DNA from: Saccharothrix sp.
GTDB taxonomy: Bacteria; Actinomycetota; Actinomycetes; Mycobacteriales; Pseudonocardiaceae
DNA length: 54,260 bases
Direction of reading: 5' to 3'
Assembly (NCBI RefSeq): GCF_031180885.1
Contig: NZ_JAPSLK010000056.1
Span: 1 to 54,260 of the forward strand
The first letter of the stretch is position 1, and every line of letters begins with the position of its first letter. Below the pieces are notes generated by a model. The model was given only the letters and a program-made list of their open reading frames with translations, did not search any database and was not told the DNA's origin. The position numbers and the translations under genes were made by a program. This document shows positions 32,597 to 40,175 of this stretch, piece by piece.

Positions 32597-33307
32597 TCAA
32601 CTGTCAACGCCCGGTTGCCGTCCTCTCGGCCCCGACTTTATTCGGAACGCTGGAGTGTCGGAAGTCGCCCGCCGCCACTGGGGTGGAGAGGTGGAGCGCC
32701 GGGTGGGTGGTGGGCGGTGAGTGGGTGGGGCGGTGGAGAGGTCGGTGAGGATGTGCCTCACGGCTTCGCCGCGTTTCGACAGCAGACGCATGAGGTCGGT
32801 GGGCGGGATGCCGCCTCGGTGGACGGCGTCCGTCAGCACCGCGCGCAGCGCGTGGGGGCATGTGGTGAATCTCGTGGTGTCGGCTACTGCCCGGATCAGT
32901 GGCGCGGTGGGGAAGCCTTTGCGGAGGACTGGTTCCAGAGCGGTGCGAGGGCGTAGGGGTTTGACGTCGTCTGTGGGTTCTACCGGGCGGGTGGTCAGGA
33001 CCATGATCTGGCCGGTCGTCGGGACGGTGCGGAGGCCGTGCAGGTGCAGGGCGTCCAAGCCCGTCAGGAGGGCTCCTGGGCCTGCGTAGCGGAGGGCGGC
33101 TTGGACGCGTTGCAGGCGGGTCGGAGGTTTTCGGGTCAGGAGCAGGACACCGGGGAGCAGGGGTTGCCACTCGCGGGAACGGCGGCGGTCGGCCAGTTCC
33201 TCCTGGTCCAGGCCGAGGGTGATGAGGTCGGCGGCGGTGGCCACCTGGTGCGGGAACAAGGCGGCCAGGGCTTCTACGGTGATCGTGGTTCGGGTTTTGG
33301 TGTGCAT
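32597..33307 (-). CDS. AbiEi-like / type IV TA antitoxin-domain protein, uncertain
   Basis: A 236-residue protein. Its N-terminal 100 residues resemble the winged-helix module common to actinobacterial AbiEi-type proteins: a leading ALFPHQVATAADLITLGLDQEELADRRRSREWQPLLPGVLLL motif, then QAALRYAGPGALLTGLDALHLHGL. The C-terminal third becomes Pro/Arg/Thr-rich without fold. No nucleotidyltransferase toxin gene lies next to it, so calling it an antitoxin would be unsafe. ATG at 33307; two DnaA-box-like sites lie about 50-80 bp upstream. The family resemblance is moderate; the function is unknown. Confidence 0.7.
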   Translation of the reverse strand: MHTKTRTTITVEALAALFPHQVATAADLITLGLDQEELADRRRSREWQPLLPGVLLLTRKPPTRLQRVQAALRYAGPGALLTGLDALHLHGLRTVPTTGQIMVLTTRPVEPTDDVKPLRPRTALEPVLRKGFPTAPLIRAVADTTRFTTCPHALRAVLTDAVHRGGIPPTDLMRLLSKRGEAVRHILTDLSTAPPTHRPPPTRRSTSPPQWRRATSDTPAFRIKSGPRGRQPGVDS

Positions 33308-33358
33308 GGGTCCACGATCGGCCCAAAGCAATCGCTCGGCGAGGAGTCGATTGCGAAC

Positions 33359-33385
33359 TGTGGACAACTTCGGACCTGTGGACAA
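33359..33385. promoter_or_regulatory. two direct DnaA boxes (TGTGGACAA)
   Basis: TGTGGACAA occurs at 33359-33367 and 33377-33385, 18 bp apart. Its complement TTGTCCACA is the consensus actinobacterial DnaA box. Both sit in a short, relatively AT-rich segment upstream of the AbiEi-like gene. No dnaA, dnaN or AT-rich unwinding region is near, so this is not an origin; DnaA titration or transcription control is a possibility. Confidence 0.6.
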
Positions 33386-33406
33386 CTTTGGCGTCAAAAT
33401 GCGGAA

Positions 33407-33446
33407 AGAGGCCTTCTGCGGACCCGACCGCCCGCAGAAGGCCTCT
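33407..33446 (-). terminator. hairpin terminator after the small membrane protein
   Basis: Perfect 15-bp arms AGAGGCCTTCTGCGG and CCGCAGAAGGCCTCT (33407-33421 with 33432-33446) enclose a ten-base loop, 42 bp beyond the stop at 33488. Confidence 0.85.
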
Positions 33447-33487
33447 GGGAGACGACGACCGCCCCTCGCCGGTCGCCGTGTGGATCG

Positions 33488-33745
33488 CTAGAGCCGGACC
33501 AGGTCCTCGCGGATCTCCTCGTCCAGCGTCCGCCGCGCCGCACGCACGCTCTGCCAGGCGTCGTGCACGGCGACCAGCGCACCCGACAGCACCAGCGCCA
33601 CGGCCAGCGCGACCACGCCGTTCGTGTCCAACTGGGTGACGATCACGGCGGCGGCCCACAGCTGGACGGCGGTGAAGACCAAGGTGCAGGCGAGGCGTTC
33701 GGTGAAGCGGCGGCGCGACCGGGCGGGTTCCTCGTTTCGGTTCAT
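33488..33745 (-). CDS. small two-helix membrane protein
   Basis: An 85-residue hypothetical protein. It has a basic start (MNRNEEPARSRRRFTERLA), two hydrophobic helices at about 20-38 and 44-61, and a charged tail AWQSVRAARRTLDEEIREDLVRL. ATG at 33745 follows AGGGGGAGAG. A strong hairpin lies downstream, so it is probably a real single gene. No family is recognised; it is not obviously tied to the Crp regulator upstream. Confidence 0.7.
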   Translation of the reverse strand: MNRNEEPARSRRRFTERLACTLVFTAVQLWAAAVIVTQLDTNGVVALAVALVLSGALVAVHDAWQSVRAARRTLDEEIREDLVRL

Positions 33746-33826
33746 CTCTCCCCCTTCAGCTCGTCATGGCTCATTTGTAAGGGGAATGACGGACCTGTTC
33801 TGCGTCAGATGACACAGAACCGCGAA

Positions 33827-34468
33827 TCAGGTGGTCAGGTCGTAGAGCCGGCGCACCTGGAGGATGTCGATCTTGCGTCGACCCGTCCTGATGATGCCCT
33901 GTTCGCGCAGTGAGCGCAGCACCCGGACCAGCGATTCGCGCGACGTCCCGGCGATGCCCGCCAACTCCTCCTGGCTGAGCGACACCGCCCCCTGGTCGGC
34001 GATCCCGCGTCGCAGCGCCATGTCGATGAGCACGGCCGCGACGCGCTGGGTCGCGGTGCCGCTGAACTGGATGCGCTGCCGGTCGGTGTCCCGCTGCCGC
34101 GCCACGACCACGGTCAGCACGGCCCACGCGATGCGCGGTCGCCGCTGGCACAGGTCGGCGAACGCCGTGTCGGACAGCACCAGCGCCCGCACGTCCACCA
34201 AGGCGCGGACGGTCGCCGACCGGGGTCGCCCGTCGATCGCGGACCGCTCCCCCACGATGTCCCCGGCGCCGCGCACGGCCAGCACCTTCTCGCCGCCGTT
34301 CGTGGTCGCCGCGGTGACCCGGAGCAGGCCGCGCAGCACGATCAGGACGTGCCGGCTGACCTCACCCTCGTGGCACACCACCGCCCCGGTGGCGTAGTCG
34401 CGCTCGGTCCCGCTCGCGGCCAGCACGGCGTGCTCGGCGGGCGTGAGGAGACTCCAGAAACGGTCCAC
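33827..34468 (-). CDS. Crp/Fnr-family transcriptional regulator
   Basis: A 213-residue regulator. Residues about 1-125 form the cyclic-nucleotide-binding beta-roll (GAVVCHEGEVSRHVLIVLRGLLRV, then GAGDIVGERSAIDGRPRSATVRAL), with the phosphate-cassette-like GERSAIDGRPRSATV segment. A dimer helix and a Crp-type HTH (SLSQEELAGIAGTSRESLVRVLRSLREQGII, about 163-193) follow. No iron-sulfur Cys cluster is seen, so Fnr-type oxygen sensing is unlikely. GTG at 34468 lacks a clear ribosome site. Targets are unknown. Confidence 0.93.
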   Translation of the reverse strand: MDRFWSLLTPAEHAVLAASGTERDYATGAVVCHEGEVSRHVLIVLRGLLRVTAATTNGGEKVLAVRGAGDIVGERSAIDGRPRSATVRALVDVRALVLSDTAFADLCQRRPRIAWAVLTVVVARQRDTDRQRIQFSGTATQRVAAVLIDMALRRGIADQGAVSLSQEELAGIAGTSRESLVRVLRSLREQGIIRTGRRKIDILQVRRLYDLTT

Positions 34469-34528
34469 GTCCGACAGGGTGGCCCCTGATCGACCCCGCT
34501 GTCCGGCACGACCACCCGAACGGCGCGC

Positions 34529-35806
34529 TCAGCGGTCGGGTTTGGGTTCGGGCAGGTTCGGCTGGGCCGGGGCGGAGGACAGCAGGGACGCGGGTTTCAC
34601 GGCCGCCCGGCCGAAGCGTGTTCGGGCCTGGTCAGCGGCCTGTTCGGCCTCGCGCCAGCCGCGTTCGGGGGCGTCGAACATGAGCTGTTCGCCATCGTCG
34701 CCCTCGACCAGCTGCTCGATGCGCACGCCGATGAGCCGCACCGCGCCCGGCGGCACCTGTTCGTCGAGCAACGTCGAGGCCGTCTGGTAGACCTCGCGGG
34801 TCACGTCGGTGGGCACGCGCAGGGTCTTGGACCGCGTGATCGTGGTGAAGTCCGCGAACCGCACCTTGATCGACACCGTCCGCCCGCGCAGCCCGCGCTG
34901 CCGCAGGGTGGCCGCCGACCGCTCGGACAGCCTCAGCAGCTCCCGCCGCAGCAGCTCGCGGTCGTAGTGGTCGACCTCGAACGTCTCCTCCGCGCCGATC
35001 GACTTCTCCCTGGTGGACGGCACCACGGGCCGGTCGTCGAGGCCCTGCGCGAGCGCGTGCAGGTGCTCGGCCAGCGCCACGCCCAGGACCCGGCGCAACC
35101 GGGGCAGCGGGGTGGCCGCCACGTCCGCCACCGTCTCCAGCCCGACCCGGTCGAGCTGCTCGGCGGTCCGCTTGCCGACACCCCACAACGCCGACACGGG
35201 CAGCGGGTGCAGGAACTCCAGCACGTCCGCGCGCGGCACCACCATCATCCCGTCCGGCTTGCACATGCCCGACGCGAGCTTGGCCAGGAACTTCGTGGGC
35301 GCCACCCCCACCGAGCAGGTGACCCCCTGCGCCTGCTCGACCTGGCGCCGGATCAGCGCCCCGATCTGCGCGGGTGTGGCCTTCAGGCGCTTCAAAGCCC
35401 CGCTGACGTCGAGGAACGCCTCGTCCAGGCTCAGCGGCTCCACCAGCGGCGTGATGTCGCGGAAGATCGCCATCACGCCCCGGGACACCTCCTGGTAGCG
35501 CGCGAAGTTCGGCATCACGAACACCGCGTGCGGGGCCAGCCTGCGGGCGTGGGAGGTGGGCATGGCGGAGCGCACGCCGTACTCGCGCGCGAGGTAGTTG
35601 GCCGACGAGACGACACCGCGGTTGGCCGTGCCGCCGACCACCACCGGCTTGCCGGCCAGCTCGGGGTTGTCGCGGATCTCCACGGACGCGTAGAAGGCGT
35701 CCATGTCGACGTGCAGCATCGAGCAGCCGGTGTCGTCCGGCCAGACGTCGCCCTGCGCGCGGAAGCGGTCCACCAGGCCGCGTGGCAGGTTCGCGCTGCG
35801 GCCCAT
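34529..35806 (-). CDS. dinB: DNA polymerase IV (Y-family translesion polymerase)
   Basis: A 425-residue Y-family polymerase for lesion bypass. Catalytic motifs are LHVDMDAFYASVE (about 31-43), with the first metal-binding Asp, and LSLDEAFLDVSG, with the Asp-Glu pair. The fingers/palm YLAREYGVRSAMP, CSVGVAPTKFLAKLAS and the little-finger domain (SIGAEETFEVDHYDRELLR) follow. A QLMFD sequence near residue 380 is a likely beta-clamp motif. The preceding SOS box makes it a LexA target. Start ATG at 35806 with a GGGGGGAGGG site; the first 28 residues are an actinobacterial extension. Confidence 0.96.
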   Translation of the reverse strand: MGRSANLPRGLVDRFRAQGDVWPDDTGCSMLHVDMDAFYASVEIRDNPELAGKPVVVGGTANRGVVSSANYLAREYGVRSAMPTSHARRLAPHAVFVMPNFARYQEVSRGVMAIFRDITPLVEPLSLDEAFLDVSGALKRLKATPAQIGALIRRQVEQAQGVTCSVGVAPTKFLAKLASGMCKPDGMMVVPRADVLEFLHPLPVSALWGVGKRTAEQLDRVGLETVADVAATPLPRLRRVLGVALAEHLHALAQGLDDRPVVPSTREKSIGAEETFEVDHYDRELLRRELLRLSERSAATLRQRGLRGRTVSIKVRFADFTTITRSKTLRVPTDVTREVYQTASTLLDEQVPPGAVRLIGVRIEQLVEGDDGEQLMFDAPERGWREAEQAADQARTRFGRAAVKPASLLSSAPAQPNLPEPKPDR

Positions 35807-35823
35807 GAACCCTCCCCCCGATC

Positions 35824-35837
35824 CGAACGCTTGTTCG
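35824..35837 (-). promoter_or_regulatory. LexA (SOS) box upstream of dinB
   Basis: CGAACGCTTGTTCG is a perfect match to the actinobacterial SOS consensus CGAAC-N4-GTTCG. It lies 18-31 bp upstream of the dinB start. TAGACT at 35845-35840 is a fitting -10 box just upstream on the minus strand, so LexA would cover the transcription start. Confidence 0.9.
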
Positions 35838-35842
35838 ACAGT

Positions 35843-36937
35843 CTAGTCCAAACGGTAGGCCCGGTGCGCGTTCTCCCACCCGATCAGGTGAGCGATGCGC
35901 ACGGCGTCGGCCTCCGCGAAAGCATGCCTGCGGAGGGCGGACAACAGGAAGTCCGACAGCGCGCGCCGGAAGAACAACGCGCCCAGGTGGTACAGCTCGG
36001 GCAGCGCGAACGCGTCCGTGGAGAACAGGAACTTGCCGTAGGGCACGATCTCCAGCGCCTCGGCGAGCACCCGCCCGGCCTGGTGGCCCGCGTTGTGGGT
36101 GGCCAGGCCGACGTCCACGAACACGTGCGGGAACACCTGCGCGAGGTACGCGGCGGTGCGGTGGAACGGGTAGTTGTGCAGCAGCATGATCGGCACGCCG
36201 AGCGGTTCGGTGGCCCGCAGCAGCGGCGTGAGCAGGGACGGGTCGGCGCGGTGCAGGGTGACGTCCCGGTCGCCGTAGCCGACGTGGAACTGCACCGGCA
36301 GCCCGCACTCCAGCGCCTCCCAGATCAGGAAACGCGACAGCACGTCGTCCGCGCACCGCCCCTGACCGGCCCAGCGCTCGCACGCGGCAACGACCTCCGC
36401 GTCGGAGGGCCGTCCGGGCGCCAGGTCGAGGCCCACCCGGTAGGCGGCGATCGACTTCGCGGCGACGGCCGGGGTCCGTTCCAGCGCGGTGCGGATCGCG
36501 TCGGGGAACGCTTTGGGGCCGCCGGTCACGACTTCCTCGGCCAAACGCTCCAGGCGGAGGACGGAAAATTCACGTGATCCGGTGAAAACCGACGGCCCGG
36601 ACAACCGATCCGGCCACAGCCCGCCGTCGACCAGGAACACCGAGATGCCGGAGGCCACCAGGAAGGCTCTGTTGACCTCGGCCGCACCCAAAGACAGCCG
36701 TCGCGCCATGTACTCGTCGGCGGGTGCGTTAGGAGCCAGATCGAGCAACGGGGCGCACCAACGGCGCACCGCGAGGCCTATGGCGGAGTCGAACAGCGAT
36801 GTGCCCCACGGGCTGACCACGTCCGCCTCGGTGAGCAACTCTTCGAACCCCGTGCGGTCCACGTCGTCCCGCAGCACCCCGTGGCAGTGGTGGTCCACGA
36901 GGTTCAACTCGGCCACGTACGGCAGCAGCGGCTCCAC
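35843..36937 (-). CDS. amidohydrolase family protein (FluG N-domain-like)
   Basis: A 364-residue TIM-barrel amidohydrolase. Metal-site candidates are HxH in LVDHHCHG (about 14-18), His in VQFHVGYGD, His in MLLHNYPFHR and Asp in LFSTDAFALPELYHLG. The C-terminus (LIGWENAHRAYRL) matches the end of amidohydrolase-2 proteins. It is divergent from a glutamine-synthetase-like gene with only 38 bp between starts. In fungal FluG and many bacteria these two domains are fused or adjacent, so the pair probably acts on the same gamma-glutamyl compound. GTG at 36937 with TACTCT seven bases upstream looks leaderless. The substrate is unknown. Confidence 0.9.
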   Translation of the reverse strand: MEPLLPYVAELNLVDHHCHGVLRDDVDRTGFEELLTEADVVSPWGTSLFDSAIGLAVRRWCAPLLDLAPNAPADEYMARRLSLGAAEVNRAFLVASGISVFLVDGGLWPDRLSGPSVFTGSREFSVLRLERLAEEVVTGGPKAFPDAIRTALERTPAVAAKSIAAYRVGLDLAPGRPSDAEVVAACERWAGQGRCADDVLSRFLIWEALECGLPVQFHVGYGDRDVTLHRADPSLLTPLLRATEPLGVPIMLLHNYPFHRTAAYLAQVFPHVFVDVGLATHNAGHQAGRVLAEALEIVPYGKFLFSTDAFALPELYHLGALFFRRALSDFLLSALRRHAFAEADAVRIAHLIGWENAHRAYRLD

Positions 36938-36975
36938 TTGTTGAAGAGTAGTGACCTGGTGTAACCACGCACCTC
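36938..36975. promoter_or_regulatory. 38-bp shared divergent promoter region
   Basis: Both promoters must overlap here. On the plus strand TTGTTG and TGTAAC are 16 bases apart, ahead of the glutamine-synthetase-like ATG. On the minus strand TACTCT stands seven bases before the amidohydrolase GTG. One bound regulator would affect both genes. Confidence 0.6.
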
Positions 36976-38280
36976 ATGGACACGGACGAACGGCAACGCC
37001 GGTACGACCGGGCCGCCGACCTCGTGGCCGACCTCGCCGACCGCGACGTCATCGTCGTCGCGATCACCTGGGTCGACCACAGCGGCATCACGCGCGTGAA
37101 GTCCGTGCCGCTGCGCAGACTCCCCGACGCCGCCGCGCACGGCGTGGGCGCCTCCCCCGTGTTCGACGCGTTCCTGCTGGACGACTCGATCGTGGCCGGC
37201 CGGCACGCGGGCGGCCCGGTCGGCGACCTGCGGCTGCACCCGGACCTGGACCGGATCACCGTGCTGGCGGGCCAGCCGGGCTGGGCGTGGGCGCCGGCGG
37301 ACCGCTACGACCGGGACGGCGTGCCGCACCCGCGGGACGAACGGGGTTTCGCGCGGGCGATGACGGACCGCATGGCCGTCCACGGGTACGACGTGCGGGC
37401 CGGGTTCGAGGTGGAGTGGGTGGTCGGGCAGCCCGGAGACGACTTCGTACCGGCGACGACCGGACCGGCGTACGGGCACACCCGGCAGGTCGAGCTGTCG
37501 GACTACTGCGCGGACCTGGTCGCGGCGCTGGGCGAGCAGGACGTGGAGGTGCTCCAGTTCCACCCGGAGTACGCGCCGGGGCAGTTCGAGCTGTCCACCG
37601 CGCCCGAGGAGCCGGTGCGCGCGGCCGACACGGCGGTGCTGGTGCGGGAGACCGTCCGGGCGATCACCGCGCGGCACGGGATGCGGGCGTCGTTCTCGCC
37701 CAAGGTGGTGGCGGACGGGGTCGGCAACGGCGGTCACCTGCACGTCAGCCTGTGGCGGGACGGGCGGAACCTGGCCGGGTCGGGTGACGCCGAGTCGTTC
37801 GCGGCGGGGGTGCTGCGGCACCTGCCGGGGTTGTGCGCGGTGGGCTGTGCGTCGGTGGCCAGCTACCTGCGGCTGGTGCCGTCGCACTGGGCGGGGGCGT
37901 TCGCGGCGTGGGGCGTGGAGAACCGGGAGACGGCGCTGCGCGTGGTCGAGGGGCGTGACCTGGAGGTCAAGTGCTTCGACCTGTCGGGCAACCCGTACCT
38001 GGTGGTCGGGGCGACGCTGGCGGCCGGGCTGGCGGGGATCGTGGACGGGTTGCGGTTGCCGGAGCCGGTGTCCGTCGATCCGGTGCACGTCGCCGGGGTG
38101 CCCCGGTTGCCGTTGTCGCTGGAGGAGGCGGTGCGGGCGTTCGAGGCGGACGAGGTGCTGGTGGAGGCGTTCGGGCCGGAGTTCGCGGCGACGCTCGTGG
38201 ACGTGCGGCGGGGTGAGGTGGCCCGGTTCGCCGGTGCGTCGGCGGAGGAGGTCGCGCGGGTCACCCGGTGGCGGCACTGA
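36976..38280 (+). CDS. glutamine-synthetase-like ligase (FluG C-domain-like)
   Basis: A 434-residue protein of the class I glutamine synthetase fold. Recognisable parts are the beta-grasp start (VAITWVDHSGITRVKSVPL), the metal/glutamate region GFEVEWVV, FHPEYAPGQFELS, the NGGHLHVSLW loop, NRETALRV and NPYLVVGATLAAG. It lacks the adenylylation tyrosine region of true GlnA and is divergent from an amidohydrolase. It is therefore more likely a gamma-glutamyl-amine/amide or polyamine-type ligase than the ammonia-assimilating enzyme. The specific amine is not predictable. It ends 20 bp inside the convergent sigma factor gene. Confidence 0.9.
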   Translation: MDTDERQRRYDRAADLVADLADRDVIVVAITWVDHSGITRVKSVPLRRLPDAAAHGVGASPVFDAFLLDDSIVAGRHAGGPVGDLRLHPDLDRITVLAGQPGWAWAPADRYDRDGVPHPRDERGFARAMTDRMAVHGYDVRAGFEVEWVVGQPGDDFVPATTGPAYGHTRQVELSDYCADLVAALGEQDVEVLQFHPEYAPGQFELSTAPEEPVRAADTAVLVRETVRAITARHGMRASFSPKVVADGVGNGGHLHVSLWRDGRNLAGSGDAESFAAGVLRHLPGLCAVGCASVASYLRLVPSHWAGAFAAWGVENRETALRVVEGRDLEVKCFDLSGNPYLVVGATLAAGLAGIVDGLRLPEPVSVDPVHVAGVPRLPLSLEEAVRAFEADEVLVEAFGPEFAATLVDVRRGEVARFAGASAEEVARVTRWRH

Positions 38281-38836
38281 AGCGGGACATCTCCTTGCGC
38301 AGCTTGGACAGCGCTCGGTGTTGCGCGACCCGGACGGCGCCGGGTGAGGAGTTGACGACGGCGGCTGTTTGCTCGGCGGACAGGCCCACCACGACGCGGA
38401 GGAGCAGGATCTCCTGCTGCTTCTCGGGGAGGACTTTCAGCAGGTCGGCGACGTGGCGGGCGAGTTCTTCGCGCAGGGCGGACTGCTCGGGGCCGTCCTC
38501 GTCGGTGGGGGCGTCGGGGAGTTCGGGGACGGGGTCGGCGCGGTTGCGCAGGGAGGCGCGGTGGGCGTCGGCGACTTTGTGGGCGGCGATGCCGTAGACG
38601 AAGGCCAGGAAGGGGCGGCCGTGGTCTTTGTAGGTGGGGAGGGCGGTTAGAACGGCTACGCAGACCTCTTGGGCGACGTCGTCGGCGGAGGCGTAGGAGC
38701 GTTCTTGGCGGCCTACGCGGGCGCGGCAGTAGCGGACGACCAGGGGGCGGATGGCGCCGAGGAGCCAGGCGGTGGCGGCGCGGTCGCCGGCGACGGCCTT
38801 GCGGACCCCTTCGTCGAGGTCGGGGGTGTCGGCCAT
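38261..38836 (-). CDS. RNA polymerase sigma factor, ShbA/SigD-like
   Basis: A 191-residue group 4-like sigma factor. Region 2 (about 25-92) has YCRARVG, SADDVAQEVCVAVLTALPTY and GRPFLAFVYGIAAHKVADAHR. Region 4 (about 128-185) has LKVLPEKQQEILLLRVVVGLSAEQTAAVVNSSPGAVRVAQHRALSKLR. This resembles Streptomyces ShbA and mycobacterial SigD, which act on growth-phase promoters including that of the principal sigma factor. No anti-sigma gene is adjacent. ATG at 38836; its 3' end overlaps the glutamine-synthetase-like gene by 20 bp tail to tail. A dispersed promoter element points at it from about 530 bp upstream. Confidence 0.9.
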   Translation of the reverse strand: MADTPDLDEGVRKAVAGDRAATAWLLGAIRPLVVRYCRARVGRQERSYASADDVAQEVCVAVLTALPTYKDHGRPFLAFVYGIAAHKVADAHRASLRNRADPVPELPDAPTDEDGPEQSALREELARHVADLLKVLPEKQQEILLLRVVVGLSAEQTAAVVNSSPGAVRVAQHRALSKLRKEMSRFSAATG

Positions 38837-38983
38837 CAGGCGGCCTCGGCTAAGTGCGGGTCTCCCACTGCGGGCTCCTCGCGGGTCGGCGGCGGTTGCC
38901 TTCCGCGTTTCTACCGCAAGTTCGGGGGGCCGGGTGGGTGGATGGCGCGGGTTCCGGAGTGGTTCTGCGGCCGGTTAGGGGCT

Positions 38984-39200
38984 GGTCGCCGGCTCGCGTG
39001 GCGCCAAGCCACGTGGTTCTGCTGCGAGGTCGGCTGCCGGGTCGCGGGTGGTCGGCGGCTCATGTGGCGCAAAGCCAGGGCGGCGTGGTCCTGCCTTTGA
39101 GGTCGGCCTGCCGGGGGCGGTGGTGGTCGCCGGTTCACGTGGCGCACAAGCCAGGCGGCGCTGCCGCCGCCACGCGGCTTCGCCGCGAGCGACTTCGTCG
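38984..39200. repeat. 66-75-bp imperfect tandem repeat, nearly three units
   Basis: Units begin with GGTCGCCGG or GGTCGGCGG at 38984, 39050 and 39125. Each continues with CTC/TTC, CGTGGCGC and AAGCCA, and then GAGGTCGGC-type sequence in the first two. Period lengths are 66 and 75 bp. Confidence 0.85.
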
Positions 39201-39341
39201 CGGCAGGCTCGCCACCTGGGCCGCTGCCTGCCGCCCGAATCGCTGACTGCCGCCCGAGCCCAGCCCGCGCCTGGCCTGCGTCCAACCCCGTCGGACCCGC
39301 GCCTGACCTGCGGCGGAAGGGCTGCCGGAACCGCTGGGCGC

Positions 39342-39385
39342 GGCCTCCGGCCCCCGTCGTCCATTGTCCCACGGGGTACCGACAA
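39342..39385 (-). promoter_or_regulatory. dispersed promoter element, copy B
   Basis: On the minus strand TTGTCGGTA starts at 39385 and GACAAT at 39368 (17-base offset). The block GGGGGCCGGAGGCC follows at 39355-39342. It starts about 34 bp past the methyltransferase stop codon and points toward the ShbA-like gene. Confidence 0.6.
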
Positions 39386-39418
39386 AGATCCGCTTGTGGG
39401 ACCGGGAGGCGCGGCGGG

Positions 39419-40141
39419 TCAGGAGGGTTTGCGGGCCAGGACGTGGAGGCGGGCGGCTACGTCCCGGAGCGGTGGGCGGGTGGCGGCGGCGAGTTCCAGT
39501 TCGGCCAGGGCGTCGGCGGCGCCGGGGTTCGACTCCAGGACCGCGCCGGGGACCAGGTCCGACACGACTCCGTGACCCTGGATGAGTTCGATCTTCAGGC
39601 CGGCGTCCAGGACCAGGGCCTCCAGGCCCGCCACGTCGAAACGGCGCTGCACCGGCTCCTTCGAACCGGCCAGTTGGCCTGCCTCGTCGTCCAGGAGCCT
39701 GCGAGCGTCCACCAGGCGGCCGGCGATGGCTCGGTGCAGGACGGCGGCGTAGCGGTTGGCCGCGAGAATGGAGACGGCGGCACCTGGAGCGGCGGCGGCG
39801 GAGAGGGCCGACAGGGCTGCGGCAGCGTCGTCCACGACTTCCAGGAGGCCGTGGCCCAGGACGAGGTCGGCGGAGGATTCCGCGTCTAGAGCGTCCGTGT
39901 CGCCCTGGATCGCGGTGATCCGGTCGCGCACGCCGGCCTCGGACGCGCGCCGGTCCAGGGTGGCCAGGGCGTTGGGGCTCGGCTCGACCACTGTCACCGT
40001 GCAGCCGGCCACGGCCAGCGGCACGGCCCACACGCCGCTGCCGCCGCCCACGTCGAGCACCCTGGGGGGTTCGCCGCCGCGGCGGTCGCGTGCGGCGGCC
40101 AGCTCGGTGTCGAGCACCCTGTGTACGGCGTCCGGTCGCAT
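39419..40141 (-). CDS. class I SAM-dependent methyltransferase
   Basis: A 240-residue Rossmann-fold methyltransferase. Motif I is VLDVGGGSGVWAVPLAVAG (about 27-45), motif II VTVVEPSPNALATLDRRA, then IQGDTDAL and the motif IV region ADLVLGHGLLEVV. It resembles SmtA/CmoM-like tRNA or small-molecule methyltransferases, but the target is not determined. ATG at 40141 has TAGGCT eight bases upstream, suggesting a leaderless mRNA. The gene is divergent from an orphan ParA ATPase with 34 bp between starts, a pairing common in this group. Confidence 0.9.
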   Translation of the reverse strand: MRPDAVHRVLDTELAAARDRRGGEPPRVLDVGGGSGVWAVPLAVAGCTVTVVEPSPNALATLDRRASEAGVRDRITAIQGDTDALDAESSADLVLGHGLLEVVDDAAAALSALSAAAAPGAAVSILAANRYAAVLHRAIAGRLVDARRLLDDEAGQLAGSKEPVQRRFDVAGLEALVLDAGLKIELIQGHGVVSDLVPGAVLESNPGAADALAELELAAATRPPLRDVAARLHVLARKPS

Positions 40142-40149
40142 GGACGTAG

Positions 40150-40168
40150 AGCCTAGAGACCGTAGGCT
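40150..40168. promoter_or_regulatory. mirror-image -10 boxes of a bidirectional leaderless promoter
   Basis: AGCCTA (40150-40155) and TAGGCT (40163-40168) are exact reverse complements. Thus each strand has TAGGCT seven to eight bases before a start codon: ATG at 40141 on the minus strand and GTG at 40176 on the plus strand. One symmetric element can serve both genes. Confidence 0.7.
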
Positions 40169-40175
40169 GCACCCC

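Larger units (their letters stand above)
38837..39418. other. 582-bp gap with promoter-headed repeat, copy B
   Basis: The gap lies between the methyltransferase stop and the sigma factor start, both on the minus strand. It contains the minus-strand promoter element (39385-39342) and 66-75-bp imperfect tandem units (38984-39200). Frames across it encode Arg/Pro-rich repeats of the APREPATT kind, not a recognisable protein. A transcript from the element would run 530 bases before the sigma factor start. Confidence 0.7.

Noticed and set aside
32597..33307. Complete AbiE toxin-antitoxin system
   Set aside because: Only an antitoxin-like N-domain is seen and no nucleotidyltransferase toxin is adjacent.
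33359..33385. Replication origin
   Set aside because: Only two DnaA boxes, no dnaA/dnaN, no long AT-rich region.
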